Shown: positions 13,138-20,549 of the stretch, piece after piece | How the letters are laid out: each line of letters starts with the position of its first letter | Numbering within the stretch: position 1 is the first letter of the stretch | Assembly: GCA_029204225.1 (NCBI GenBank) | Contig: CM055097.1 | Span: 59,160,499-59,224,498 of the forward strand | DNA: 64,000 bases | From: Diphasiastrum complanatum | Lineage: Eukaryota > Streptophyta > Lycopodiopsida > Lycopodiales > Lycopodiaceae | Direction of reading: 5' to 3' | Notes under the pieces: generated by a model | Told to the model about the DNA's origin: nothing | The model's input: the letters and a program-made list of their open reading frames with translations, nothing else | Database searches by the model: none | Position numbers and translations under genes: made by a program

Positions 13138-16100
13138 GAAGAAAGAAAGCTTTGTTAATGTCTTTTCCGTGCCAAAAGGCATATAAGACTAAGGAAATAC
13201 ATGTCAAGTATGTGGTAACCGTGGAGCGTATAAACGACTCCAAAAATTGTAATAAAGAAAAAAAGAAGCATCTAGTGCAAGTTAAGATAACTACATAAAT
13301 GATAATGTCTGTGCATGGTAGTCAAATGTATCCATGTCAAGATGCCAGGTCTGTACTGGCGTTGTAGAGAGAGAGAGAGAGAGAGAGGGCCACCATGCCG
13401 AGGGATAGGGATCCCTTGTGGGATCACGTCACCATTGTTGCGGCCTATGGCACATCGGGCACGAAGAGATGGACCTGTAGATATTGTCACCAGTCTTACA
13501 CTGGAGGGCCCTCATGCATCAGGGCACATTTGTTACGTTTAAGGGAGTACGAGATTGCCCCTTGCATCCATGCTCCTGACACGCTACTCACTCCTGTTAC
13601 ATCAGAGGAGGTTGGCCCTTCGAGGATGGCGCCCAGGCAAAGAGGTAAACATTCAACTCTTACACTTCAAAGTTCAAACATTCTAATTTTACATTGATCA
13701 AGTTTTAACTGACATCAAGTTTGAAGTTTCAAGTTCAACGATCATTGATCTCAAATCATCTAAATTCTAATTTTAAAATTGGATTGTTTGTCCTTTTTGG
13801 CAGACCTAGATGCAGTGGCGGCAACACAGCCAGAGGCCACCACATCATGCCCCCAGTTGCCATCCGCTCACCCCTCGCTTCCCATGGCTCAGAGGACAGA
13901 GCTGCAGATGACGCAGGGCCTAGTACCCGGCCTGACCCCTTTTGGTGCAGGATCCTCGACACCACCTCCAGCCATGACCATATCGGCACCACATCATCCA
14001 CCTGAGAGAGGGAGAGGTAGACGGGGCCGCACTACACAGATGGGGGGTAGGGAGTACTATGTGTCCAACTTTGCTCCCAGAGCCATGGCAGAGGCAGAGG
14101 TTGCCGTTTGACAATTGTTCTACACCTGTGATCTGCCATTTCATTTGGCTAGGACCCCGGCATGGAGGAGGGCGATGAGTGCAGTGAGTGCAATTGGGCA
14201 GGTGTGGCCAGGGCCATCTTGTGAGCACCTGAGGACGAAGGGCCCCCTAATGGGAGCAAACCAGGGAAGTTCAGTCTTAAATAGTCTTCTCTCTCCCAAG
14301 TGTCCTCATCATCTGACTTTCCTTTCCAACGTACAAGAAATTGAGAAACCAAACGGTTTCTCAATTGGTGACGATGAATGTCAACCACTTTTTTAGGTAC
14401 GTTAGGAACAAAGGTAGACAGATCCGCTAACTCAACCAGTTCACCTTCTGGAATTAGGGAATGCTTCCTACTAAGTCGTTCCTTTAAATGATTTACATGG
14501 AAAACAGTATGAACCCCAACCCCAATCGGAAGACCCAGCTGATAGAGACCGGGTTGATTTTCTTTACAACCTTATAAGGTCTGCTATAACCAGGAGATAG
14601 CTTATGGCATTTTCCCGTCCAAAGTACTTTTAAATCCTTAGGGATTTTAAGATACACCCAGGTTCCGACCTCAATTTCCCGAGGTGAGCGACCGCGGTTA
14701 GCATAAAACTGAGCTCTATCCTAAGCGGTTTTCATGATTCCTTGGCCACTAGCAGCATTTCTTGCATATCTTGCAGGAAATCTACTGCAGCTTGCACCTT
14801 GAGACCTTTGAGTTCGACCGAAACTGGAGAACGCAGCTGAAAGCCATACATCAGTATAAAAGGACTAAATCCGGTGGCAGAATGCTTGACACTATTGTGC
14901 GCAAACTCAACCATTGGGAGGTACTTTTCCCAATCATCTTCCAACATCTGGTTGACACGTTCTGTCTGCCCATCAGATTCTGTGTGATCTGAAGAACTAA
15001 GACTAAGGGTTGTTTCAAGTTTTTCAAATACTGATTGCTAGAATTTGCCAGTGATATAGCATGTTCTATCATCTGGTTTAGGTCTTCTAAAAAGTTTCTG
15101 GCTGCTTCAACTTTTTCCTGTTTAAACCCTACAGCTGTGGGTGAGCGTGGCTGAAAACCGTACATCAGCATAAATGGGCTGTATCCCGTAGCTAAATGTT
15201 TGGTACTGTTGTAAGCAAACTCTAATATCGAGAGATACTCCTCCCAATTAGTCTGCTTTTTGCTGACGTATGCACGAAGCATATCATCCAGCACCTGGTT
15301 TACTCTTTCTGTTTGACCGTCCGTCTGTGGATGGTCGATGGTACTCATATTAAGTTTAGTACGGAGATGATGGAATACTGCCCTCCAAAAATTTCCATTA
15401 AACTTATTGTCCCGGTCGTTGACTATGCCGAAAGGTACACCGTACAAACTCTGGAGCTCTAACGGTTGTTTTGGTCGAAATAAAGTGAGCCATTTTGGTC
15501 AGACGGTCAACTGTGACCCATATAGTGTCATTACCCTTTTGGGTTTTAGGCAGGCCTACTATAAAATCCATGGAGATACTCTCCCATTCACCAGCTGGTA
15601 TATCTAAGGGCTGTAACAACCCTCCTGCCTTTAAACGCTCTGATTTATTTACTTGACATTTCTGGCAACTGGTTACATATTGTTGGACGTCCTTTTTCAT
15701 ATTGGGCCAGAAAAATTGCCTACGAAGAAGCTCATAGGTCTTTTGAATGCCTCGGTGCCCCGCACTAGGACTGTCATGACACTCATATAGGACCTGCTGC
15801 CTATAATCCTCTGAATTGGGGACACATACTCTATCTCTATAGAGCAAGTACTCATCCTGAATGGAATATTATTTCCATTTGAATCCTTGAGTCAACTGAC
15901 CCTCAACCACTAAGGTTTGCTTGGGTAATACAGGCTCAGAATCCTCAACGTCATCTGACGTATACTCGGACTCATCATCATCCTCAACGAAAGCTGCCGT
16001 ATTCTCAAATGAACTGGCACCAGCCCCGGGAACTGGTTTTAGAGTTTGTGGCTGTATGCTCTGGATTGAGTTCCAGATAGTAGAGAAAAATGCATCATGC

Positions 16101-19100
16101 TAGCATTTCCCTCTCAAGGACTCGAGTAACTCACTATGAATCTGAGTAAAACTCAGCCCGTTTATCATAGGCATTCTACTAAGTGCATCTGCTACTGTGT
16201 TGAATTTCCCCCATCTATATCTGATAGACATATCAAACTCTTGCATTAACTCAGCCCAACGAGCTTTTCGACCTCTGAGCTCAGGCTGATTGCAAAGGTA
16301 TCAGAGACTTTCATGGTCTATCAGGACCTCAAAGCAAATAATGCCTCCAAGTCTTAAGGGCATGAACTATGGAAAAGAGTTCCGTTTCATAGGCACTATA
16401 CCTAGTCTGTGCTGGCTCGAGTTTTTTACTCTCGAACGCAACTGGTCGTCCACTCTGAGTTAGTACAGCACCACCTACAAAGTCGCTAGCATCTGTTTCG
16501 ACCACAAATGGCTGATTGGGGTCGACGACCTTTAAAACTGGTGCTGTGGCTAAGGCTATTTTGAGAGCATCAAAGCTCTCCTGCTGTGCGGACTCCCAAA
16601 TGAACTCCTTTCCCTTCCCCTTAAGAAGATTTGTCATGGGAACTGCTATCTGAGCATATTCCTTGACAAATCGTCTGTAATATCCCGCCAAACCTAGAAA
16701 GATTTGAAGTTCTAAAATATTCTGAGGTCTGGCCTTGACCTTATTTGGGTCCATCTTAATTCCATATGCCGAGATAATGTGACCCAAATAAGCTATTTCT
16801 TCAACGAAGAATTCACACTTAGGTCTTTTTGCATAAAGCCTATGCTTTCTAAGTAGTCGAAACACCTTTCTGAGGTGTTTACGATGCTTCTTCCTCGTTT
16901 TATTGTAGACGAGGATGTCATCTAGAACTACGACTACAAACTTACCCAAGTATGGTCTGAGGACACTGTTCATCAAGGTCATAAAGGTAGCTGGAGCATT
17001 TATGAACCCAAAAGGCATCACCTTAAACTCATAATGACCATGACGAGTCCCAAAAGTTGTTTTCGAGACATCTTTTGACTTTATACGAACTTGATGATAT
17101 CCCGATCTAATTCAGTTTTACTGAAAAACTTAGCCTCGTAGAGTTGATCAAACAACTCGTCTGCCCGAGGCATAAGATACTTATTCTTAATTGTGACTTT
17201 ATTCAGGGCTCTGTAATCTATTGACTAAACTGGAAAAACGAAAGTAGAATACTTAGCTCTTTCTTAGGACTGTACTTCCAGAGAGAAAAGCAAGAAACCC
17301 CCTCAGTTCTTCCGCAGCTGTCCAATCTGTCTTCTTAAACTGCCTGCCATCAAGTGAGGTAATCCGGAAGTTACAAGAAAAATCAGATTTGAACCACCAG
17401 CTACCCTCGCTGTCAGAAATGTTGATCTGCTGCTCTGAAAAATCAGATTTGTGGCTCGAATCTGTGGGCCAAGATTTGGTTTGGGCTGCTGACTGCCCTT
17501 GCTGCCTGAGTTGCAACTCTGTGGCCGCAAAAAACTCTGATTTGTAGCCCCAAAAAGGATCCCATAAGAGATCCCAACTTCCGAAATTTCAAGGGGACCC
17601 TGCTCGCTGACCTGCAATCCAACTACTGTCTCTGATCTGGAAAATCTGAATCGAAGGCTAGGAATTGTGAGCAAAGTCTGGTTTGAAGTGATGGAAACCC
17701 TCGCTGGCTGGAAAGCAATCCACCTACTCTAAAACTTCTGATTTAGACCCCAAAATGATTTCGAAAATCCGAGTTTCAAGAAGCCCTTGGAGCGCTGGAT
17801 CTGAATCAGGTTTCCTACTCTGAAACCGTTCACCAATCTCTAATTTTTACACAAACAACAGGGGTAAATCTGCAATCAACCCTCCCCTGTCCAGCGCTGG
17901 CCCTGCTCTTGAAATTTTTCCTCAATTCTTATCTAAAAAACAGAGATATCCACCACGATTTGCTCAGTAGACAGCTGACCCTGCTCTCTAGATTTCTGAA
18001 AAATTGAAGGAGTTCTAAGCAATCTATCTACTTTCTCCACTGCTGCTACTAAGCTCCCAAAGATGGAGATGGCTCTGATAACAGTGTAAGAGATCCTAAC
18101 ACCACAGTAGGGCAAACACTAACTGATCCACCCAACCTTGCCTACTCCCTGATATGGAGCAAGCCCTTCCTAGCCCAGTGTGAGGCCTGGTAGCATGCAT
18201 ACTGCCAAGTGTCGGCCACGTGGCACTGACGTGGCCGACTGCACATAAAGACCCAACGTGGGGCCCTATCCTGCTAACAGGGTCCCTAGGCTGTGTTAGG
18301 CCCGCCATGGCTATGGACCGTGCCGGGGCACACTACTCACACTATCTTGCCCTATTGATCGTGTACGCTTTGGACGCGACCCTGACTGTGGTATCTGACC
18401 TCCTGTGTTCCCTAGGGTTTGGCACTGGTTACGTGCTCATAGCCTGTCAACCACCACCCAAATGGCAAAGGTACGAGAATGGCCGAGACCTCAGACAATT
18501 TGTGATGTGAAATCCTTTTTGGGCTTCACAGGATTTTTTCACAGGTTCATTTTGGACTATGCTTTAATAGCATTGCCCTTAATGAACGTTTTTAAGGGGG
18601 TGAAGAAAAGATGTAGCTGCAGAAAAAGTCCATTGATAACATGGACTGATGAATGAATGAGAGCTTTGAGACTCTCAAGCACTGTGTTTCTATGGCTCCA
18701 ATTTTACAAATTGTCGATCCTAACCGACCCTTTGTGGTTGATACGGATGCTAGCAACTTTGTTGTAGGAGCGGTCCTTTATCAAGATGGTAGACAAGTTG
18801 CTTTTGAAAGCAAGAAGCTGGATCTTGCTCATACGAGGTATTCTATCTATGAGAAGGAGCTTTTATGTATGTGGCAATTTGATATTCCTATAATGTAATT
18901 TTGGGTACAATAGTGCTTCAAATTTGAGCATGAAAATCCAAGTAATCATTTTCTTGTGTTGTGATAAGTTATTCCTCTTGTTTGTGAGTAAAACCCTAAA
19001 TTTGCATGAGAAATTAGAAATTGTGTGGAGAAGCCATAGTTCCTGAGCATTTTGTGTATTTGAAACCCTAGTGCTCTCGAAAAAAGATTTTGTGCCTATG

Positions 19101-20418
19101 ACAAATGTGTTGCAAAAGAATAAAATGACGGATTGGATGGATGTTCAACAATAAAGCTTCAATAAGTTGAAGCAAGTTGTGGCCAATTGTGCCACCTTGT
19201 GGATTCTTATAAACCGCTTACCCTGGATACAAATGTCGGTGATACTATTCATGACAAGTTGTATGACATAGGCTATGTGTTAAGGCATGAAGGCATTATT
19301 TGTATGGATTTGAGTTTTATGTCCATGCAACTCATCATACATTGAAATACTTCGCTAACTAGCCAAAACATCGACAAGTGACATGAGCTGAGATGATGCA
19401 AAGTTCTTAGTCACATCGTCAATCCCCCACAATAGGTGCAGATAGCTTTCATGCGTTTGCAGATAACAACCAGAGTTTTGGATTTCTAACCCTTTAATTG
19501 ATCATGGAAGAATACATGAAAATTTAATTCCATCACTTCACCTTGCTCAAAAATTAGCTACAAGCATAACTAGTGGGCAAAAAGCACCACCGAATTAGCA
19601 TGGACCAAATCATAGGTGAATGAACACTACTACATTGTTTTTTGCTTGAAGTTGTTTGTTGTCACTTGTGTTTACTTTAACTTTGCAGTTTCAACTTTCT
19701 TTTGCTGATCAGCTTCTGGTGTACAATGGCATTGGGAATTTGTGTGATTGTCAATCTGCCACTAGCAGTTTCCTGCGAGTTTCGGGGACAAGACACCTTC
19801 TAAGGGGAAAGCCCTTGAGCCCCCCTCATGTGATGCCAAGTGTTCGTTTTTTGTTTGTGAAGCCACCTAATAATACAAAACTTTCATATGTTCCCAAACC
19901 ATCTCCCTGCTGGGGCTGGCGCCCTCAGGGCAGACCTTCCACCCGCCATAATCGTAACACCCTGAGCCTTGCCCTGAACCCAATTTAAGTGAGCCCTAGA
20001 TTCCACTCAGCAATGTCTCAAATGTTAAAAAAACTCACAATATAATACTAGATCTCCACTGACTCCAAGCTTCCACGGAAGGCAGGAAGCAGGAGGCAGG
20101 AGAGGAGCAAACAAGGCAACAGCGACACAATAGAACCAAAGAAAGAGCAGAAAGAATACAAACACATACCGTAGACTTTCCAGCACCTAAATACCCCGTA
20201 ATTATTGTGATTCCCACACCACAAATCTCCTCCGATTTGCTTGCCCTATCATCATCACCATCATCATCATCATCACCTGCCCTTGTGATGTGCGTTGCAA
20301 TTGGCAGCAGTATTGCACCTTCTTGCGCTTGGTGGGGATCGATGCTGCTGCTGTTGGATTTCGCATCATTTGCAATGGGGAGTAGAAGAGCAAGAGGAGG
20401 AGGAAGCTCTTCGTCCAT
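3409..20418 (-). CDS. ZNG1/CobW-type GTPase zinc chaperone, 9-exon gene, 401 aa
   Basis: The gene encodes a G3E-family P-loop GTPase. Relatives (CBWD/ZNG1, COBW-domain proteins) use GTP hydrolysis to deliver zinc to client metalloproteins. Coding exons are 20170-20418, 10129-10346, 8630-8744, 7795-7884, 7412-7588, 7196-7306, 4029-4136, 3846-3927 and 3409-3464. They sum to 1206 bases with all junctions GT-AG and phases matching. Visible features are an acidic N-terminus (Asp run near residues 49-57), Walker [10 protein letters not shown] (75-83), CxCC (C134, C136, C137), ETTGL (163-167), NKVD (230-233) and a CobW C-terminal domain from about 300 to 395. Length fits the family (roughly 370-400). 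I do not see the CPELVP-type METAP1-docking motif known in animal ZNG1. Intron 1 is 9.8 kb and full of transposons, but the frame is unbroken, so the gene is probably functional. Confidence 0.94.
3846..3927 (-). CDS. ZNG1-like exon 8
   Basis: The exon encodes [14 protein letters not shown] and onward to LVFIG, a signature of the CobW C-terminal domain. The donor is GTGAGG at 3845. This choice leaves a phase that joins exon 9 in frame. Confidence 0.9.
4029..4136 (-). CDS. ZNG1-like exon 7
   Basis: Exactly 36 codons: [20 protein letters not shown], then [16 protein letters not shown]. This is the core of the CobW C-terminal domain. It is flanked by ACAG and GTACAC. Confidence 0.92.
4137..5179. 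other. intron 6, 3' part
   Basis: Intron sequence between exon 7 and a LINE remnant. A 166-codon open frame at 4351-4851 (+) may belong to the 5' part of the same LINE, since it has a weak resemblance to an endonuclease-region linker. I cannot support that firmly. Confidence 0.35.
5180..6990 (+). mobile_element. decayed LINE (non-LTR) reverse transcriptase remnant
   Basis: Three frames together give reverse transcriptase blocks of the LINE type. They are a [16 protein letters not shown]-like block near 5270, [16 protein letters not shown] near 5440-5490, a VK.. SLSPILFG block near 5630-5660 and YADN (5745-5756, normally YADD) followed by a [12 protein letters not shown] block near 5840. Frameshifts and stops interrupt it throughout. 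The end past about 6100 is judged only from weak similarity. It sits in intron 6 of the minus-strand GTPase gene, in opposite orientation. The catalytic YADD is changed to YADN, so it is dead. Confidence 0.8.
7196..7306 (-). CDS. ZNG1-like exon 6
   Basis: Exactly 37 codons, [12 protein letters not shown] onward to [13 protein letters not shown]. It is flanked by TGCAG and GTAAGT and bridges the GTPase core and the C-terminal domain. Confidence 0.9.
7412..7588 (-). CDS. ZNG1-like exon 5
   Basis: 59 codons beginning [11 protein letters not shown]. It carries the NKVD guanine-specificity motif, then [13 protein letters not shown]. The donor is GTTTGC, a weak but legal GT site. The acceptor is TTGCAG. 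Confidence 0.92.
7795..7884 (-). CDS. ZNG1-like exon 4
   Basis: Exactly 30 codons, [19 protein letters not shown] and onward to AHLQIAFA. The VVDA stretch is the conserved strand after switch II in CobW proteins. It is flanked by GGCAG and GTATGT. Confidence 0.92.
8630..8744 (-). CDS. ZNG1-like exon 3
   Basis: The exon completes the split arginine codon and encodes [20 protein letters not shown] then LWIDDQL and DSIIT. ETTGL is the G3/Walker B-type motif of the family. Donor GTAGGT, acceptor CTAG. Confidence 0.93.
8745..10128. other. intron 2 of the ZNG1-like gene
   Basis: 1384 bases of AT-rich intron. I see no coding remnant or structured repeat inside it. Confidence 0.5.
10129..10346 (-). 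CDS. ZNG1-like exon 2
   Basis: The exon starts [20 protein letters not shown] right after the Walker A threonine and contains the invariant NEFGEE stretch and NGCVCCSV with the CxCC metal motif. It is flanked by TGCAG and GTACAA. Confidence 0.95.
10347..10920. other. intron 1, 3' end, nothing recognised
   Basis: AT-rich intron sequence upstream (gene sense) of exon 2. I see no element remnant. Confidence 0.4.
10981..11028. repeat. GTTCGAAC palindrome cluster
   Basis: GGTTCGAACC (10981-10990) is a perfect palindrome. CGGTTCGAAC (11008-11017) and GTTCGAACCG (11019-11028) are exact inverted copies around one base. The cluster lies just beyond the (GA)n tail of a LINE, so it may be the pre-insertion target or an older palindromic element. 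Confidence 0.65.
11090..11168. repeat. (GA)n/(GAA)n microsatellite at a LINE 3' end
   Basis: About 28 GA units run into about 8 GAA units. On the minus strand this reads as CTT repeats then a TC run, directly after the LINE 3' untranslated region, so it is probably the element's simple-repeat tail. Confidence 0.85.
11405..12499 (-). CDS. LINE ORF1-like RNA-binding protein, 364 aa
   Basis: An uninterrupted 364-codon frame. Residues 1-110 are low-complexity Pro/Ser/Ala/Thr. About 125-215 is coiled-coil-like ([19 protein letters not shown]). A basic domain from about 235 to the end has the ORF1-type blocks [34 protein letters not shown] and [20 protein letters not shown], ending near [15 protein letters not shown]. 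These are typical of non-LTR retrotransposon ORF1 proteins that bind RNA and trimerise. It lies antisense in no host exon and on the same strand as the host gene, inside intron 1. An intact frame suggests recent arrival or selection. No zinc knuckle is seen. Confidence 0.75.
   Translation of the reverse strand: MGEITPPAHAPTADFRLQRYHQWPPPLLPPALPLSPTLSSLPAHHLQRIAVSNTFSATSKTSTSSDASTSIADGNSSNGNIPSPVPYMTGSHVPYAIPLSPSSILSNTEPATALPVTPSQEAPPSTETMLFAFSAEFIRVFDLLSNYRKEMDSHREMIQSVQAHLQQVVSSITELKQELTAIKCAVPSQIATSTTIQDLESEVEQHLTSVQSWADILKGPGKSANAPVSFISATLTENQLREQKALNVRRVRGIPDSQDALTEAKFFLEATLHHHDKGLDSAWRTKKDANTLVLRFTSLESRRELLRQRHRLKDTKIFMDEDLTFVQLMERKEALQQARDTGKHLIYRDGKIRFVEAKRLAETK
12607..12840. repeat. 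compound GA/GT microsatellites
   Basis: A short (GA)n run is followed by several (GT)n runs (about 12627-12650, 12667-12693, 12720-12735, 12800-12827) broken by GAGAGTCTTGAGA-type spacers. Open frames through it are artefacts of the repeats. Confidence 0.85.
12885..13020. repeat. degenerate TTAGAA/TTAG tandem array
   Basis: Imperfect units such as TTAGAAGTTAG, TTAGGAGTTAG and TTAGAATTTAG recur every 8-16 bases. It may be a decayed telomere-like or simple minisatellite array. It is not a perfect TTTAGGG array. Confidence 0.6.
13068..13240 (-). mobile_element. 5'-truncated LINE 3' end with (GA)n tail
   Basis: On the minus strand TCTTATATGCCTTTTGGCAC and the following AAAGACATTAACAAAGCTTT match the 3' end of the ORF1-only LINE at 11165-11250, and a (TC)n tail follows (13068-13134). 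No coding part remains. Two related 3' ends 1.9 kb apart show the family inserted here twice, or was duplicated. Confidence 0.65.
13366..13388. repeat. short (GA)n run
   Basis: About 11 GA units directly before the hAT-like BED-finger frame. Confidence 0.8.
13395..14265 (+). pseudogene. hAT transposase N-terminal fragment (BED zinc finger)
   Basis: The frame from 13395 reads [14 protein letters not shown] then [20 protein letters not shown]. This is a BED-type finger with two Cys (CxxC) and a following His, and a G-G before the helix as in plant hAT transposases. A spacer with Pro-rich coding follows at 13779-14111. At 14113-14250, [20 protein letters not shown] and LRTKGPLMG match the start of the DUF659 region of hAT transposases. 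The frame is interrupted between blocks, perhaps by an intron-like gap, and the catalytic and dimerisation domains are missing. It ends where a chromovirus begins near 14266. Confidence 0.7.
14732..15010 (-). pseudogene. second partial integrase C-terminal half
   Basis: DGQTERVNQ is followed directly by [19 protein letters not shown] and [18 protein letters not shown]. It repeats the same protein region already encoded at 15060-15340 by the upstream integrase, but is clearly diverged from it. About 12 residues usually found between VNQ and the EDYLP-like block are missing. Confidence 0.75.
15015..15847 (-). pseudogene. gypsy integrase (zinc finger and core)
   Basis: [20 protein letters not shown] and [16 protein letters not shown] are the HHCC-type zinc-binding region. 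[35 protein letters not shown] and [20 protein letters not shown] carry the DD35E core. The frame shifts near 15440. The TERVN glutamate is present. Confidence 0.85.
16329..17021 (-). pseudogene. gypsy reverse transcriptase/RNase H
   Basis: A 230-codon open frame runs from [17 protein letters not shown] through [14 protein letters not shown] (the RT active site, YLDD-type read as LDD), [15 protein letters not shown] and [20 protein letters not shown] of RNase H. The upstream RT part is in another frame after an in-frame stop near 17036. Confidence 0.88.
17241..18083 (-). other. leader/gag-less part of the chromovirus
   Basis: Between the RT and the primer-binding-like site lie only about 840 bases with recurring AAATCAGATTTG-type motifs and no gag or protease similarity. 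The 123-codon open frame at 17303-17674 has no recognisable domain. The gag-protease block appears to have been lost or replaced. Confidence 0.4.
18084..18450 (-). mobile_element. probable 5' LTR fragment with primer-binding-like site
   Basis: On the minus strand TCTTACA is followed by CTGTTATCAGAGCC (about 18083-18070), close to the tRNA-iMet-type TGGTATCAGAGC primer site of chromoviruses. The sequence to its right would then be the end of the 5' LTR. The outer boundary is not seen and no partner LTR remains at the 3' side. Confidence 0.4.
18455..18895 (+). pseudogene. gypsy RT-RNase H scrap (plus strand)
   Basis: [20 protein letters not shown] and [20 protein letters not shown] then [20 protein letters not shown] match the end of RT and start of RNase H. 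One in-frame stop lies near 18655. It is the same kind of chromovirus as the minus-strand copy next door but from a different member and orientation. Confidence 0.8.
18900..20030. other. intron 1, 5' part, nothing recognised
   Basis: AT-rich sequence with no conserved frame. The 110-codon frame at 19656-19988 has no family resemblance. Confidence 0.4.
20170..20418 (-). CDS. ZNG1-like exon 1
   Basis: 83 codons from ATG at 20418. A low-complexity acidic N-terminus is followed by [17 protein letters not shown], and the donor GTATGT follows the threonine of Walker A. Intron 1 therefore splits the P-loop from the rest of the GTPase domain. No other upstream ATG in frame is needed. Confidence 0.93.
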
Positions 20419-20471
20419 CTTTCCAGAACCTTAAAGAGAAAAAAGAAATAGGAAAACCTAATGTATGTTTT

Positions 20472-20480
20472 TATTTATAG
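20472..20480 (-). promoter_or_regulatory. TATA box of the ZNG1-like gene
   Basis: CTATAAATA on the minus strand lies 54 bases upstream of the ATG. Transcription would start near 20445, giving a very short leader. Confidence 0.55.
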
Positions 20481-20518
20481 GTAAGACAAGATGTTCACCT
20501 TTGAAAGCTTAGGGCGGC

Positions 20519-20527
20519 TTAGGGTTT
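20519..20527 (-). promoter_or_regulatory. telo-box (AAACCCTAA)
   Basis: AAACCCTAA on the minus strand lies about 40 bases upstream of the TATA box. Degenerate repeats of the same motif continue to 20547. Telo-boxes are known in promoters of plant growth and translation-related genes. Confidence 0.5.
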
Positions 20528-20549
20528 AGGCCCTAAATCCTAAACCCGG

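Larger units (their letters stand above)
14266..17240 (-). mobile_element. chimeric Ty3/gypsy chromovirus remnant
   Basis: In minus-strand order there is an RT leader ([20 protein letters not shown] near 17170-17230), RT-RNase H (17021-16329), integrase (15847-15015), then a second, partial integrase C-terminal half (15010-14732), a linker and a chromodomain (near 14380-14275, [19 protein letters not shown]). It is cut off just after the chromodomain, with no 3' LTR, where the hAT fragment begins. Frameshifts and stops make it inactive. It is nested in intron 1 of the GTPase gene in the same orientation. Confidence 0.85.

Noticed and set aside
18096-18510. Small open frames around 18.1-18.5 kb on both strands
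   Set aside because: They overlap a probable LTR fragment and have no conserved motifs.
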